Below are positions 1 through 11,136 of a stretch of DNA of 64,000 nt, piece by piece. The notes under the pieces were generated by a model that was given only the letters and a program-made list of their open reading frames with translations, searched no databases and had not been told where the DNA came from. Source of the DNA: Axinella damicornis (lineage: Eukaryota > Porifera > Demospongiae > Axinellida > Axinellidae). Positions within the stretch are counted from its first letter, which is position 1. Every line of letters starts with the position of its first letter. The stretch covers positions 13,715,489-13,779,488 of the forward strand of contig OZ007509.1 in assembly GCA_963931865.1 (NCBI GenBank), read 5' to 3'. The position numbers and the translations under genes were made by a program.

Positions 1-120
1 CAGCAGCTGAAGCGGACGCAATTGGGGAGCAGCAGCTCTGCACAGAGAGCTGTCTGCTCACATAGGCGAACAATTGGGAGGGGGAAGTAGCTGAGCGAGC
101 GAATCAAGCGAAGCTACTTG
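1..120 (-). repeat. Partial copy of a dispersed composite repeat (minus orientation)
   Basis: The first 120 bases are the reverse complement of the start of the repeats at 41850-42420 and 42421-42890, including the GTAGCTTCGCTCGCT and GCAGAGCTGCTGCTCCCC blocks. The copy is cut by the window edge. It is a dispersed element of unknown class, not a gene. Confidence 0.75.
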
Positions 121-984
121 TAATATAGCTTGGTCAATGGCAGGTGATATATAGCATCTTAGCAGATGGCAAGTTTAACCTAATCCTTGCCATCTTCATT
201 TAGTATCCAGCCTAAGATAATGCTGCAGTTCATGACCTCATAAGTCATGCAATTAACCCATGACCTACTGACTGACCTATAAACATAAATCCCATCCTGG
301 ATCATGACCCCAACAGCCTTTGATAGGCTTCTATTTTTCTACATGCTACTACATTTTGGTTCATATTTGTTGTTCCCACTGTAGTCCCAAATTAAAACTT
401 TGTGAATAAACATATCTAGGTTCAAGCTGTTTGTATAAAAGATTGAAAAAAAAAAAAAACTTCTGTTTTTCCAGAAACCAAGGTCAAAGGTCACACAACA
501 TAACCTCTGACCTTTAATCAAGTCAAAGGTCAAATTATATAATTAATTATGCCATATGAAAGAGCTCTTCAAGGGCTTTGAGATAATCTTTGTTGCAACT
601 CTCTACGGCGATCAGATCAGAAGATACAGGTATTTAAGTCATGGCATGTGGTCTAGAACGGGCACCCGAGACCAAAATTAAATTTGTTGTAGTTGAACAA
701 GTACAATACTTAGGCAGCTGAAATTTGGTATGGAGTGGTTTTTCAATAGACCTAACAAGCTCACCAAGTTTCGTCAAAATCGGAAGAGGTCATGCTTTTT
801 TTGTGTTGACTTCACATGGAATGACCCTATATGAACATGCACCTGTAACAGTACTATCATACCATCCGTGCGCCTAGTGTGTACAGTTAACTGTGTACAG
901 AGCCTATGAATGTTGTGTTTTGGTATTTCATAGGTGGATTTCATGACCCACGAAAAGTGCCGTACCTATGACTGGAGGCCATGA

Positions 985-1150
985 AACATTTCAACAAGAC
1001 CCTTGAATGTTGCCATGAAAACGTTTCATACCCCATGGATCATTTCCAGTCTCATGAATATTGCCATGAAAACATTTCATACCCCATGAAATATTTTCAG
1101 AACCATGAATATTGCCGTGAAAAACATTTCATACCCCTTGAATGTTGCAC
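985..1150. repeat. Tandem repeat, about 51 bp x 3
   Basis: Three imperfect units each carry GAAT(G/A)TTGCC(A/G)TGAAAA followed by CATTTCATACCCC. The open frame across them is a consequence of the repeat. No other feature is seen between 121 and 1640. Confidence 0.7.
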
Positions 1151-1640
1151 AAGGCAACATGATTGGTTAGCTATAGGACAGTGAGTAGCCAGGTGAATTT
1201 AGAGCAACACTCAAAGAATTCAAAGCTGGTGGTAGATGCAATGGGATAGTAGAAGCCATACTACCAGTAAATGGGACCGGTGTCTTAAAATTTCGGTGAC
1301 CCCGTGAAAATGAGGACCCCTTCACCATTTCGTTGACATTGGATCAAGTACTCACAGCTCGGTGTAGGATGGTTTTTACTTGTCGTGAATGGAGGAGATT
1401 ATCCACTTGTAGGATCCTCCTCTCACTGCCTTCTACATGGATGGATGCAGAAAATCATAGTTGATACTAACAACAGATACATAGACAGATACTAATGTAT
1501 AGTACAGTAGGATCTACCGCTTTACTAGCTATGCTACACACAGTAAAAATACAAGGATAGCTTGCTTACCTCCACCAACAGTACAGTGCAGTCCCCTTCG
1601 CTACGAAAAAAAATCATGTATGGGGCACCCAAAATATTTA

Positions 1641-1898
1641 CGAAGTGGATATTTGTCCGGCAGGAAGTAGGGCAATGGGTTGGGTATGTTAGGGCCGTTT
1701 CTAGGGCCGTTTCTAGATGCCTATATATACCTGTAACATTGGACAATTTACTGTAGTGATATTCCACCCATTTCCTGTGTTGATCTACGTTGATTTACGG
1801 ATGAGCACGTGTTGTTGTTGTTGATCTAAATCTGTTAGCTAGCTCGAAACGCTACATACCTAAAGTAAGTACTTCCTGCTGGACCAATATCCATGTCG
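1641..1898. mobile_element. MITE with long TIRs and a perfect 9-bp target duplication (copy 1)
   Basis: The left end begins CGAAGTGGATATTTGTCC and the right end closes with its imperfect inverse (GGACCAATATCCATGTCG). The element is flanked on both sides by the identical 9-mer AAATATTTA (1632-1640 and 1899-1907). It has no coding capacity. A second member lies at 23904-24035. A 9-bp duplication is typical of Mutator-like transposons, so a non-autonomous Mutator-like element is the best guess; the class is inferred from duplication length only. Confidence 0.75.
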
Positions 1899-1948
1899 AA
1901 ATATTTATAATGAGGCCAGATATTTGCCAATACTCATCCAATGTGAGG

Positions 1949-1950
<2 letters not shown>

Positions 1951-1996
<46 letters not shown>
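1951..1996. repeat. Poly-G homopolymer, 46 nt
   Basis: An uninterrupted run of G. Its length in the assembly may not be exact. Confidence 0.95.
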
Positions 1997-1998
<2 letters not shown>

Positions 1999-2340
1999 TT
2001 CTCATGAAGGGGCAACAAAATACTAAGTCTAAACAGTGCTTACATGCAGTATGGTGCCAGATATATGCACTTCAAACAAGAGAGCCGTCCGCTCCAAAAA
2101 TGGATTTGTGTTGGATGATATGTACGTTTTCGAGCGCCAAGGTTCACAGATGCAAAGGTAAAGTTATATTGCATGATGGAAGCTGGGTGTGCCCCCACCC
2201 ACCCACACCCCCACACCGGTACCCACACACACCAACACACACACACCGACACAGACAGAGAAGCACTAGCTCATTATCAGACGGACTTTGTCAAGATTAT
2301 TTGCGTATATGTAGCTGCGCTCGGGGCCTCGGAGTGAGAT

Positions 2341-3156
2341 AGTCCATTCCGCAGTCCATTCCGCAGTCCATTCCGCAGTCCATTCCGCAGTCCATTCCGC
2401 AGTCCATTCCGCAGTCCATTCCGCAGTCCATTCCGCAGTCCATTCCGCAGTCCATTCCGCAGTCCATTCCGCAGTCCATTCCGCAGTCCATTCCGCAGTC
2501 CATTCCGCAGTCCATTCCGCAGTCCATTCCGCAGTCCATTCCGCAGTCCATTCCGCAGTCCATTCCGCAGTCCATTCCGCAGTCCATTCCGCAGTCCATT
2601 CCGCAGTCCATTCCGCAGTCCATTCCGCAGTCCATTCCGCAGTCCATTCCGCAGTCCATTCCGCAGTCCATTCCGCAGTCCATTCCGCAGTCCATTCCGC
2701 AGTCCATTCCGCAGTCCATTCCGCAGTCCATTCCGCAGTCCATTCCGCAGTCCATTCCGCAGTCCATTCCGCAGTCCATTCCGCAGTCCATTCCGCAGTC
2801 CATTCCGCAGTCCATTCCGCAGTCCATTCCGCAGTCCATTCCGCAGTCCATTCCGCAGTCCATTCCGCAGTCCATTCCGCAGTCCATTCCGCAGTCCATT
2901 CCGCAGTCCATTCCGCAGTCCATTCCGCAGTCCATTCCGCAGTCCATTCCGCAGTCCATTCCGCAGTCCATTCCGCAGTCCATTCCGCAGTCCATTCCGC
3001 AGTCCATTCCGCAGTCCATTCCGCAGTCCATTCCGCAGTCCATTCCGCAGTCCATTCCGCAGTCCATTCCGCAGTCCATTCCGCAGTCCATTCCGCAGTC
3101 CATTCCGCAGTCCATTCCGCAGTCCATTCCGCAGTCCATTCCGCAGTCCATTCCGC
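2341..3156. repeat. Perfect 12-bp minisatellite, 68 copies, upstream of ASNS
   Basis: The unit AGTCCATTCCGC repeats 68 times without a mismatch and then decays (CCCATTCCCC) before the ASNS start codon at 3219. All three minus-strand frames stay open because the unit is a multiple of three, which gives spurious four-residue repeat proteins. The unit contains CATTCC, the core recognised by TEAD factors, and TTCC, the ETS core. The perfect homogeneity implies recent expansion or an assembly effect. Confidence 0.97.
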
Positions 3157-3218
3157 AGCCCATTCCCCATGCACACAGTTTTCGCCTTTCACTACCCAGC
3201 AATACTGTAGACTCGATC

Positions 3219-3672
3219 ATGTGTGGTATCTGGGCTATCTTCGGTGCGAAAAGAGACGTCAAGCAGCTATGCATCCAGCGCATGAAAATTTCCCACCGGG
3301 GACCAGATGCATTCCGCATCGAGTCTGTTCCTGCCTTTCCCAGCTCGTGTCTCAGTTTCCATTGGCTGGCGATCGTCGATCGAACGCACGGGATGCAACC
3401 CATGAGAGTTGACGCCTATCCTCACCTCTGGTTGATCTGCAACGGCGAAATTTACAACTTTCGTGATTTGGGCCGCCAATACAACTTCAAATACCAGACT
3501 CACTGCGACAGCGAGGTTATCATTCACCTATACGCACGGTTCGGAGCAGAGGTCACGGCCAAGATGCTGGACGGGGTGTTTGCCTTTTGTATTGTGGATA
3601 CCAAAGCGAGGAAAGTGCATCTGGGGAGAGACATATTTGGAGTTCGGCCCATGTTTACCTTCTTTGACAACG
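3219..3672 (+). CDS. ASNS: ASNS exon 1: glutaminase (GATase II) domain
   Basis: The exon encodes residues 1-151 plus one base. The ATG at 3219 is chosen because Cys must be residue 2 in this Ntn-hydrolase family. It contains HRGPDAF (ammonia-channel side), GMQPMR, NGEIYN (glutamine-binding loop) and LGRD..GVRP. It ends in G|GTGAGG at 3672/3673. The following 1.9-kb intron holds a GATT microsatellite, a long foldback (4543-4902) and no exon-like sequence. Confidence 0.95.
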
Positions 3673-3870
3673 GTGAGGGGCATGAGTAGTTACTGACGGT
3701 TTTGGTGGCCTGGAAGGCCATGCACTCCTCATCTTGCCAGTCTAGGACTTGGCGGATTGTATTATATGCCAGCACAAGTCGTGGTATGTATCAATGTGTA
3801 TATTTCATCAATATATTCCTTGTCTCGTAAGCCTCCCCCAAGCTGGTTGCTTTTATGCAAGTGACACAGA

Positions 3871-3910
<40 letters not shown>

Positions 3911-6859
3911 CAATGTGTCAAGTATGTACTTTTAAAAGTTAATTTAAAGTTCCTTGTATCGTGAATCTCACCACTCATGGCAGCCAGCTATGTAGTCACC
4001 GGGGATTAATCAGTTGTTTGCACTTCTTCTTGTCATTATAATGATTGTAGCTTGCCATGATTAAACTTGGATTGTTGTGGGTCTCTCCATTCTGCTATAA
4101 TTGCTTGTGACTGACTGGTAGCTAGCAACCCGGGTCGCAGGGTCACTGGACTGCAGCTGGAATATGGACTATGGAATGGACAATGGAATTTTACGCACAG
4201 CAGACAGTACCATTTCTATCCGAGTTCAGACGTCAGAAGTCTCCTTTCTGAGGAGGATGCATGAGCACAGGCCAAGAGCTGGCTAGGAATAGGTTAATGA
4301 GTAAAGAGGCACACAGTACAGCAGTATAATTGCTGTGGAAAATTTGGTTTAAATTTCATAGTCCATTTCATAGTTGGGTCCAAACCAGCTAGGCCACTCC
4401 AATAAGTACCACAGTGCATCATGACCCCATGCATATACTAAGGAAGGGATGGAGTCGCTATACGCATTCTTCCGTATTCTATCACAAAGTTAACAGTCAA
4501 CGGCTGAAAAACAGCGTGGTCAACATACAGTCAAAGCCTTGGTAAAAACTGGTTGTTTTAACCACAGAGTGGTTACCTTCGTTGCAGCAGACAGGCTGGA
4601 GACAATGGGTTTTTCTCAATTAGAGAGCATAAGACAACCTGCAAAGGCAACTGGCCCAGATGACCTCACTGACAATCTTGGGAATATATCTGCAAGGTCA
4701 CTATAACTGTGGTTGTCATGGAAATTTTCATGCATGGGTGTGAAAATTTCCATGACAACCACAGTTATAGTGACCTTGCAAGATTGTCAGTGAGGTCATC
4801 TGGGCCAGTTGCCTTTGCAGGTTGTCTTAGCTCCCTAATGAGCATTCTCCAGCTTGTCTGCAACCAAGGTAACCACTCTGTGGTTAAAACAACCAGTTTT
4901 TACATTGATATAAGGTGGCAGGTTCATTGCTGAGCACGAGGCAACTAATCGTGCAGTGTAGTCACATCGTGTCTGTATAATATATATATATATATATATA
5001 TCCGTCACACTTTAATTGCGCGGGGCAGGGGGCGGTTGCATCGCTGCTGTTTCTGTGGTCCCGATAGCCACGTGCATGTACTGCGTGTGCGAAATGCAAA
5101 AGTTGAGAAAGAAGCGATCTATACAGGGAAAAGGGACACTGCCTCAGAAGAGAGTAAGGCAAAGGAGAGAGAGAGTCTGACAGATTGACGAAGAAGCGAT
5201 GTATACAAGGAGAGTTTAGCGGAGACAAGTAAGACAAATGTTTAGTCTAGGCCATGGTATACGTACATATAGAGTGTTGACAGTGTCGAAAGATGCAGAA
5301 CCTCGCTAACGTCTTCGTATTCTTCCTGGAAACGCTTAGCCATCTTCAACCTCAACAGCAACTTCGCACAACTTCGAACAACTAAACTTCGCGCGCTGAA
5401 CTGACCTTCGCACCTTCGTTTTTCTTCCACAGGAAACCACGCCTACTATTACAGATTGTGAGCGTGCGCGAGGCACAGACCCTGCGCATGCGTATTCCTA
5501 GTAGTAGTTATGCTATGGTCACCAGGTGACAGGATTCAGTATAGCTATGGCAATGGTGACAAGCTGAAAGACTCCTCTAAAATTATCTGTACAGGCACAC
5601 TAGGTGTTTGCTCTGAGGCCAAGGGGCTGACAGACCTTGCACAAGGAGAAGGGGTAAAAGTGACACCCTTCCTACCAGGCCATCTACAAACATTTGATGT
5701 CACACCCGAAGGCCAAGCTGTCATGGTTGAAACCAAGAAATTCCTGAACATTGGAGGCTCTGACTTTACCAGCATCTGTGCAGTTCACCCCACAAATGTC
5801 CACGCCAATATTCGCCTCTTCCTGAAGGAGGCAGTGAAGAAGCGTCTAATGGCTGACCGGAGAATTGGCGCCTTTCTTTCAGGTGGCTTGGACTCCAGTC
5901 TGGTGACGGCCTTGCTTGTCCAATGCCTCACTGAAGTGGGATGTCAATACAAGATCCAAACCTTCGCCGTTGGAATGGAATGTAGCCCTGACCTAAAGGC
6001 TGCACGTACTGTGGCCAACTACTTGGGGACGGAACACCATGAGGTGCAATTTACTCCAGAAGAAGGCATTGCTGCTGTTCGTGAGGTGATATCATCGCTA
6101 GAGAGCTTTGATACCATCACCATCCGTAGCTCTGTAGCACAATACTTGCTCTCAAAGTACATTAAAGAAAACACCGATACGACTGTGATCTTCTCTGGAG
6201 AAGGCTCTGATGAGGTCTGCCAAGGATACATCTACTTCCACAAGGCTCCAACAGCAGCAGAAGGTGATGTAGAATCTCGGAGAATTCTCCATGATCTCTA
6301 TCTCTATGATAATCTGAGGACTGACCGGACAACAGCTGCTCATGGACTGGAGGTCCGTGTCCCCTACCTCGACAAGTTCTTCACTTCCTACTATCTTTCC
6401 ATCCCACCTGAGGAGCGACAGCCACAAGACGGCATAGAGAAGCACCTCTTGAGGAGTGCCTTTGCGAACACTGGTCTTCTGCCAGATGAGATCCTGTGGA
6501 GGCCAAAAGAAGGATTCAGCGATGGCTTGGCTTCAATGAGGAAGTCATGGTACAAGCTGCTGCAAGAGCACTATGAGGATAAGGTGAGGTTGAGGAGGGT
6601 GTGTTGAGAGCGTTATAGCTAGCTTACTGAGCTGTGTGACATTACATTTCAGATCTCAGATGAAGCATTGGCTACTGCTGGAGACCGTTTTCAGGAAGGA
6701 CCTACACCTAAGACAAAAGAGGCCTACTACTACCGGACGATTTTTGAAGAGCTGTTCCCTGGTTGTGGCCACCTGATACCGTACTACTGCATGCCAAAGT
6801 GGACCAATACCACTGACCCATCAGCCAGGGTCTTGTCACACTACAAACAAACTGAATAA
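3219..6859 (+). CDS. ASNS: Asparagine synthetase (glutamine-hydrolysing), complete, 3 exons
   Basis: Coding exons are 3219-3672, 5595-6583 and 6653-6859, with phase-1 and phase-0 GT-AG introns, giving 549 aa; vertebrate ASNS is about 561 aa. The cytosolic enzyme makes asparagine from aspartate, glutamine and ATP. The protein starts MCGIWA, so removing Met exposes the class-II amidotransferase nucleophile Cys2. It has HRGPDAF, GMQP, NGEIYN and GRDIFGVRP in the glutaminase domain, the PP-loop SGGLDSS from about residue 247, and the SGEGSDE and RADRTT-like (LRTDRTTAAHGLEVRVP) blocks of the synthetase domain. It ends ATDPSAR..HYKQTE then TAA. There is no frameshift or missing motif. The nearest upstream feature is the 12-bp minisatellite. 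Identification is secure. Confidence 0.97.
3873..3911. repeat. (GATT)n microsatellite in ASNS intron 1
   Basis: About nine tandem copies of a 4-bp unit. Confidence 0.9.
4543..4902. mobile_element. Foldback/MITE-like inverted repeat in ASNS intron 1
   Basis: TAAAAACTGGTTGTTTTAAC at the left is mirrored by GTTAAAACAACCAGTTTTTA at the right. Pairing continues inward through ACCACAGAGTGGTTACC, GACAACCTGCAAAGGCAACTG and CATGGAAATTTTCA, so almost all of the 360 bp can fold into one long hairpin. No target duplication is clear. Confidence 0.8.
5595..6583 (+). CDS. ASNS: ASNS exon 2: end of glutaminase domain and ATP-pyrophosphatase synthetase domain
   Basis: A single 989-nt exon starts after CTGTACAG and joins in phase as G|GC to restore GTLGVCSEAKGL. 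The ATP-binding SGGLDSS motif is at 5879-5899. Further on come FAVGMECSPDL, FSGEGSDE, GYIYFHKAP and EILWRPKE, all typical of eukaryotic ASNS. The upstream part of this open frame (5510-5594) is intron. Confidence 0.95.
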
Positions 6860-7849
6860 TCCTAAGACCTTTCTGTTTCTGTTAGTTTTAACTACTATCC
6901 CAAATGTGCATTTATAAAATAATGTTGGTGATCTGAAATTTTAATGACACAATCATACTTTCTAAGTAAGCCTTAAGTGTTTGTTGCATGATTGTACAAA
7001 TAATATACTGATGATCCATGAATTACATGTATAGCAAGGTCTTGGAAGGAACATCGGATCATTCCAATGTGTTCAGCGCTCCTCTGGTCTTCAATTTGGG
7101 TTTAAACGTGTGATGTCAACATCAGTGTACACACAGTTTCCGTTATCTTATCAATACAATTGTGGTGTGTATACTGTTGCCGTAAAGCTATAATTTTGAT
7201 TTAGTTGACCAGGAGACTATAGCTCTGTTTGGGATTTGCATTCTGCAATTCTTTGTAGCTGTATAGGGATTGGTACATTGGAGGGGCGTTGACCCTCCTT
7301 CTTTTACTTCCTCCATTAATTGGGTTATATAGAACTATATGCAGCGTTTTCACTCCACTGTCACTTTTTTGCAATAATTATGCACGGAAAATCTATTGGT
7401 GTGGCTGGCAAATTCCATGAAGGAATTCTTTCTTTGCATGTTCGAGCCGTTCCTCTCGTGACGACATATTTAGGTGCACTATTCGTGGAGCTGTTTTTGT
7501 GCAGATGACCTATAATCGATGCTCTGCTGCATTCAGAGCTAGCTATGCAGCTATATGCTGAGCAGTGTGGCCAGGATGTATGGCCAGATATAAGTTACAA
7601 AACCCCAAACCAAGGCTGCAATATTGCCTAATGATGGCTTGCACGTCGCACTACACCTCTCAGAAATGCACTGCTCATCTTCACATCCATGCTGTACCCT
7701 GTGGGAGTCATCTGCTGTCTGAAATTGGAATTGCTTCAGGCATGCATGTGGACCCACAATGGTTTACTAGTACATCTCAAATGACTATCAAGATCCTCAG
7801 TCCCAAGTGCTTTATCTGTACAATATGAAAAGTATGCATGAGCTGATAG

Positions 7850-8365
7850 GAGGAGTAGGATGAAGAGGTGAGACACAAAGAGGAGTGGGAAGATGAGGTG
7901 AGACACAAAGAGGAGCAGGAAGAAGAGGTGAGACACAAAGAGGAGCAGGAAGAAAATGTTAACACAAAGAGGAGCAGGAAGAAGAGGTGAGACACAAAGA
8001 GGAGCAGGAAGAAGAGGTGAGACACAGAGGAGCAGGAAGAAGATGTTAACACAAAGAGGAGCTGGAAGAAGAGGTGAGACAAAGAGGAGCAGGAAGAATT
8101 AAAAGACAAAGAGGAGCAGGAAGAAGAGGTGAGACACAAAGAGGAGCGATCGAGCAGGGAGAAGAGGTGAGACACAAAGAGGAGCAGGAAAATGTTAGAC
8201 ACAAAGAGGAGCAGAAAGAAGAGGTGAGACACAAAGAAGAGCAGGAAGAAGATGTTAGACACAAAGAGGAACAGGAAGACGAGGTGAGACATAAAGAGGA
8301 GCAGGAAGAAGAGGTGAGACACAAAGAGGAGCAGGAAGAAGAGATGAGACTCAGAGAGGAATAGG
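7850..8365. repeat. Imperfect 30-bp minisatellite, purine-rich strand
   Basis: Units of the form GAGGTGAGACACAAAGAGGAGCAGGAAGAA repeat about 17 times with substitutions and small indels. The plus frame reads a charged VRHKEEQEEE repeat, but indels change the frame between units and no splice or start context supports a gene. Confidence 0.8.
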
Positions 8366-9230
8366 AAGAGTAGAGGTAGTAATTATCAAGTGTTGTGCAA
8401 TATGCATTAGGTTTGCAGAGGAACTGATCTCGTACACAAGACTATTGTGGTGTTATTTTAATATCATGCAGCAAGGTCAATTGAGGAGGAGGAGCAAAAT
8501 CAGGAACTAGAATTATGGTGGGCCCGGCCAGTTATAGTTGCACCCAGCCATGCAACGTTGGGTAGGTTGCAAATGCTATAGGTTATAGTTGCTATACTTC
8601 ACTCAACAGTGAATTCGTATCAATACTGCATGTACCCGGTATACGTAATTGTAATTGATAGTGCACGGTATCCAAAAACTTGAGCTGCTTTTCACTCAGG
8701 GTGGTTGTAATACCGTTGTATTAGTGATTTGGGCTAGTTCAACAACCATGTTTCCCTAACCTACCTATAATTAAGTAGTCATTAATTTAGTTAATCTCAG
8801 TTGCAGCACCACCCACCTGCCCGTTGCAAGGTATATATAGTTGTAAAGTGTGACGATGACATCATGCAGGTCCTGTGCAAAATACCTGGTGAAGATGCAA
8901 TGGTTTGCAGGTTGGGATCCATGGAACTGGGGTTGGGTAATGGCTTTTCTGGCCCTTGTTCTCGCTTTTAAGAGGTGGCTATGGCATGCAGGCCATCACT
9001 GAATTCCTTGAGGGAATATGGTGGGATTGTGTCAGTTATGCTCAGCATAATATAATTACAAGCCAAAAAGCATTTTAGTTTAGGATTGGACACGCTATCA
9101 CAATTAGGAGTCAATCGTCAGAGAAGCTAGTAAACAACTACCAACGCAATTAAAGTGACATTCTGTCCATAAATGTTTACTCACCTGCAATTATTGACTG
9201 AATGTCTCTAGTCATTTCTGTTTACTTTGT

Positions 9231-9349
9231 ACAGACCTTTGCAGGTTGGTTGTCCAGAGGCAAAGGTATAGAGTCATTCAATTATCCTTGAGAGACCCCA
9301 TGCACCTAACCTTTGCCTCTGCATGGACAGCCAACCTGCAAAGGTCTGT
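9231..9349. repeat. Inverted repeat, about 45-bp arms
   Basis: ACAGACCTTTGCAGGTTGG is mirrored by CCAACCTGCAAAGGTCTGT, with the pairing continuing through CCAGAGGCAAAGGT / ACCTTTGCCTCTG. It is a hairpin-type MITE remnant. Confidence 0.8.
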
Positions 9350-9754
9350 AACGCAATAGATGGACATTTGAATTACCAGGGAGGGTAACCAGGGAGGTAT
9401 TCACATTTAGTTTGTGGTTGTAACAACTTCACTATTTGAATGTGGGATGAGCCTCTCTATTGAAGCTCACAGTAAAATCAAACTCTCTGGCTGAAGTGGA
9501 CAAGACTGCCATGAAATCACTTGATAGTTTCTTCAATAGGGACACAATGGGAAACAATGTCAACATAAGCCCAAAACAACTTGTGCAGAACCAAACAGAA
9601 ATATTGAAGGCATGTATACACAATGTATTGCCGTAAGCTAAACATTAGTCTATGACACAACCTGGTCAGATTGAAGTTTAGCACCATATAGTCCAGACAG
9701 TTCAAACCATTACATGTTGGCAGAGTGTCATTCAAGGTACATAACTTAGGCTCG

Positions 9755-11136
9755 TCACTTGGTTGAAAACGCCTCCAGTACAACGGAAGCAGCAGCCAGG
9801 ATGTCTGCCTCTGTGTCGTCAGGAGAGGTGTAAACCAGCTTCTTGTTCTTGGAACTGAACCCTGCGTAGATCATGATGGGGTACAGATCGGGGTCGTTGA
9901 ATGGACCTTCGTCCAAGTAGACGTGAACGCTGGTACCGTAGGGTGTCTTTGTGATCTGTGTGAAAAATGGTAGTCTCACCATAATCATATGAAATCTTCC
10001 TGGCAGTGCCATGTTGTGGGCTCAGTATTGTATACCACCAATGCTTACTAGTTCCAGTAAAATGGCTCTCTTCTCCTCTTCCAATGCAATCATCTTCTTG
10101 ATGGTGTGCTGGGGAAATTCTAAAGGAGAAATAAATGATAGAAGTGAGGCTACCTTGTACCATCATGCAGAGAAAACAGTAAGAACAGTACAGACTGCAA
10201 AGACCAGATATTGAACTCCACATATGCTGCTGATCTGCAGCCTGAGGACATCTTGGAAGTTCTAGAAGGCCTTTGACTAGTCTCACAGGCCGGACGTTTG
10301 TAGGCGTGAAAGGAACATCTGGCTGCTATACACAGGTATTCGTGGTAGAAGACACTCTCCTCACCCACACAGGCTTCAGTGGTGACAAGCATGGCGGTGA
10401 CCTCGTCCAGCCGTGCCTCCCACTCTGTGCTCAGGGCATTCAGGATGGAGGTGAATGAGGGGTCAGAGCTCTTGGGAGGTTCTGTGTGCGTCCGCAGTGC
10501 ATTGCCGTACTCCTGGAGCTGAAGAGGAGTTGTACAGCATGCACCACGATGTCCCAACAATACAATGTTCCCTACCGTTACACTACTTTGAGCAGAGGGA
10601 GCTTTTACTCAAACATTCAAATATCTCGACTATATAGCAACGTGGCAAGGTCCAAGTGAAATGTCATGGAATTTTATGTCATGATATGTCACCTGAGACT
10701 AAATATATATAAGGTCTATTACCTTCAGTGTTTCAGCTGCATTATAGCTTACTAACGGGACATACTGATGGTTGTAAGGAATGATGTTGATAGACTAAAC
10801 ATAGTTTCAAAGCAAATGAACCCATGGAATCCAAGACCTTCTGAATACTAGTTAGCACTAGGACCGCTGGGCAGAGGAGCGGAGGACAAGCTACATTTCC
10901 TAGAGGCCTCAGCATATTCCAACTGATTCTCACTCTCTTTCAAGGCTGGACTCACTGGCATTTATTGTCGCTTACAGTAAGATCATTGAAGCCTCTGAAT
11001 TCCAAACTCACATATTCGGAGAGCTTCTGCACCTTCTCGATGATGCTAGGTGGCTTGATGTAATCCTTGAAAGCCTTCTGCAGGTCTTTCTTGGACACAA
11101 TGGGCTCTACCCACTCCTGTGATTCTTTGACCACAC
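9755..11136 (-). CDS. Gasdermin-like gene exons 7-10: C-terminal region
   Basis: Exons 11136-10976, 10518-10365, 10119-10049 and 9955-9755 encode about 195 residues ending EAFSTK and a TGA. They read as amphipathic helices (for example KKDLQKAFKDYI, STEWEARLDEVTAML, IKKMIALEEEKRAILLEL) followed by DLYPIMIYAGFSSKNKK, which resembles the hydrophobic end of gasdermin C-domains. In exon 8 the strong donor G|GTGAGG at 10365 is chosen because it gives GAA at the junction and keeps frame. Reading through it loses the helix in exon 9. Confidence 0.65.

Larger units (their letters stand above)
6860..9754. other. Intergenic interval between ASNS and the minus-strand gene
   Basis: No exon with homology or consistent splice signals was found on either strand. 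It holds a purine-rich 30-bp minisatellite (7850-8365) and a long inverted repeat (9231-9349). Both flanking genes end here, ASNS from the left and the gasdermin-like gene from the right, so this is a tail-to-tail interval. No clear AATAAA was seen directly after the ASNS stop. Confidence 0.6.

Noticed and set aside
2266..3403. Three long overlapping minus-strand frames of four-residue repeats (WTAE, RNGL, CGMD)
   Set aside because: They are the three frames of the 12-bp minisatellite; a unit divisible by three keeps every frame open. No start, splice or composition support.
7777..8364. Ser/Leu-rich (minus) and Glu/Lys-rich (plus) frames that look like secreted or coiled-coil proteins
   Set aside because: Products of the 30-bp purine minisatellite; frame shifts between units and no gene context.
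10150..10364. Read-through extension of gasdermin-like exon 8
   Set aside because: The strong donor at 10365/10364 followed by exon 10119-10049 gives a clean helix and correct phase; read-through gives Cys/Ser-rich low-quality sequence.
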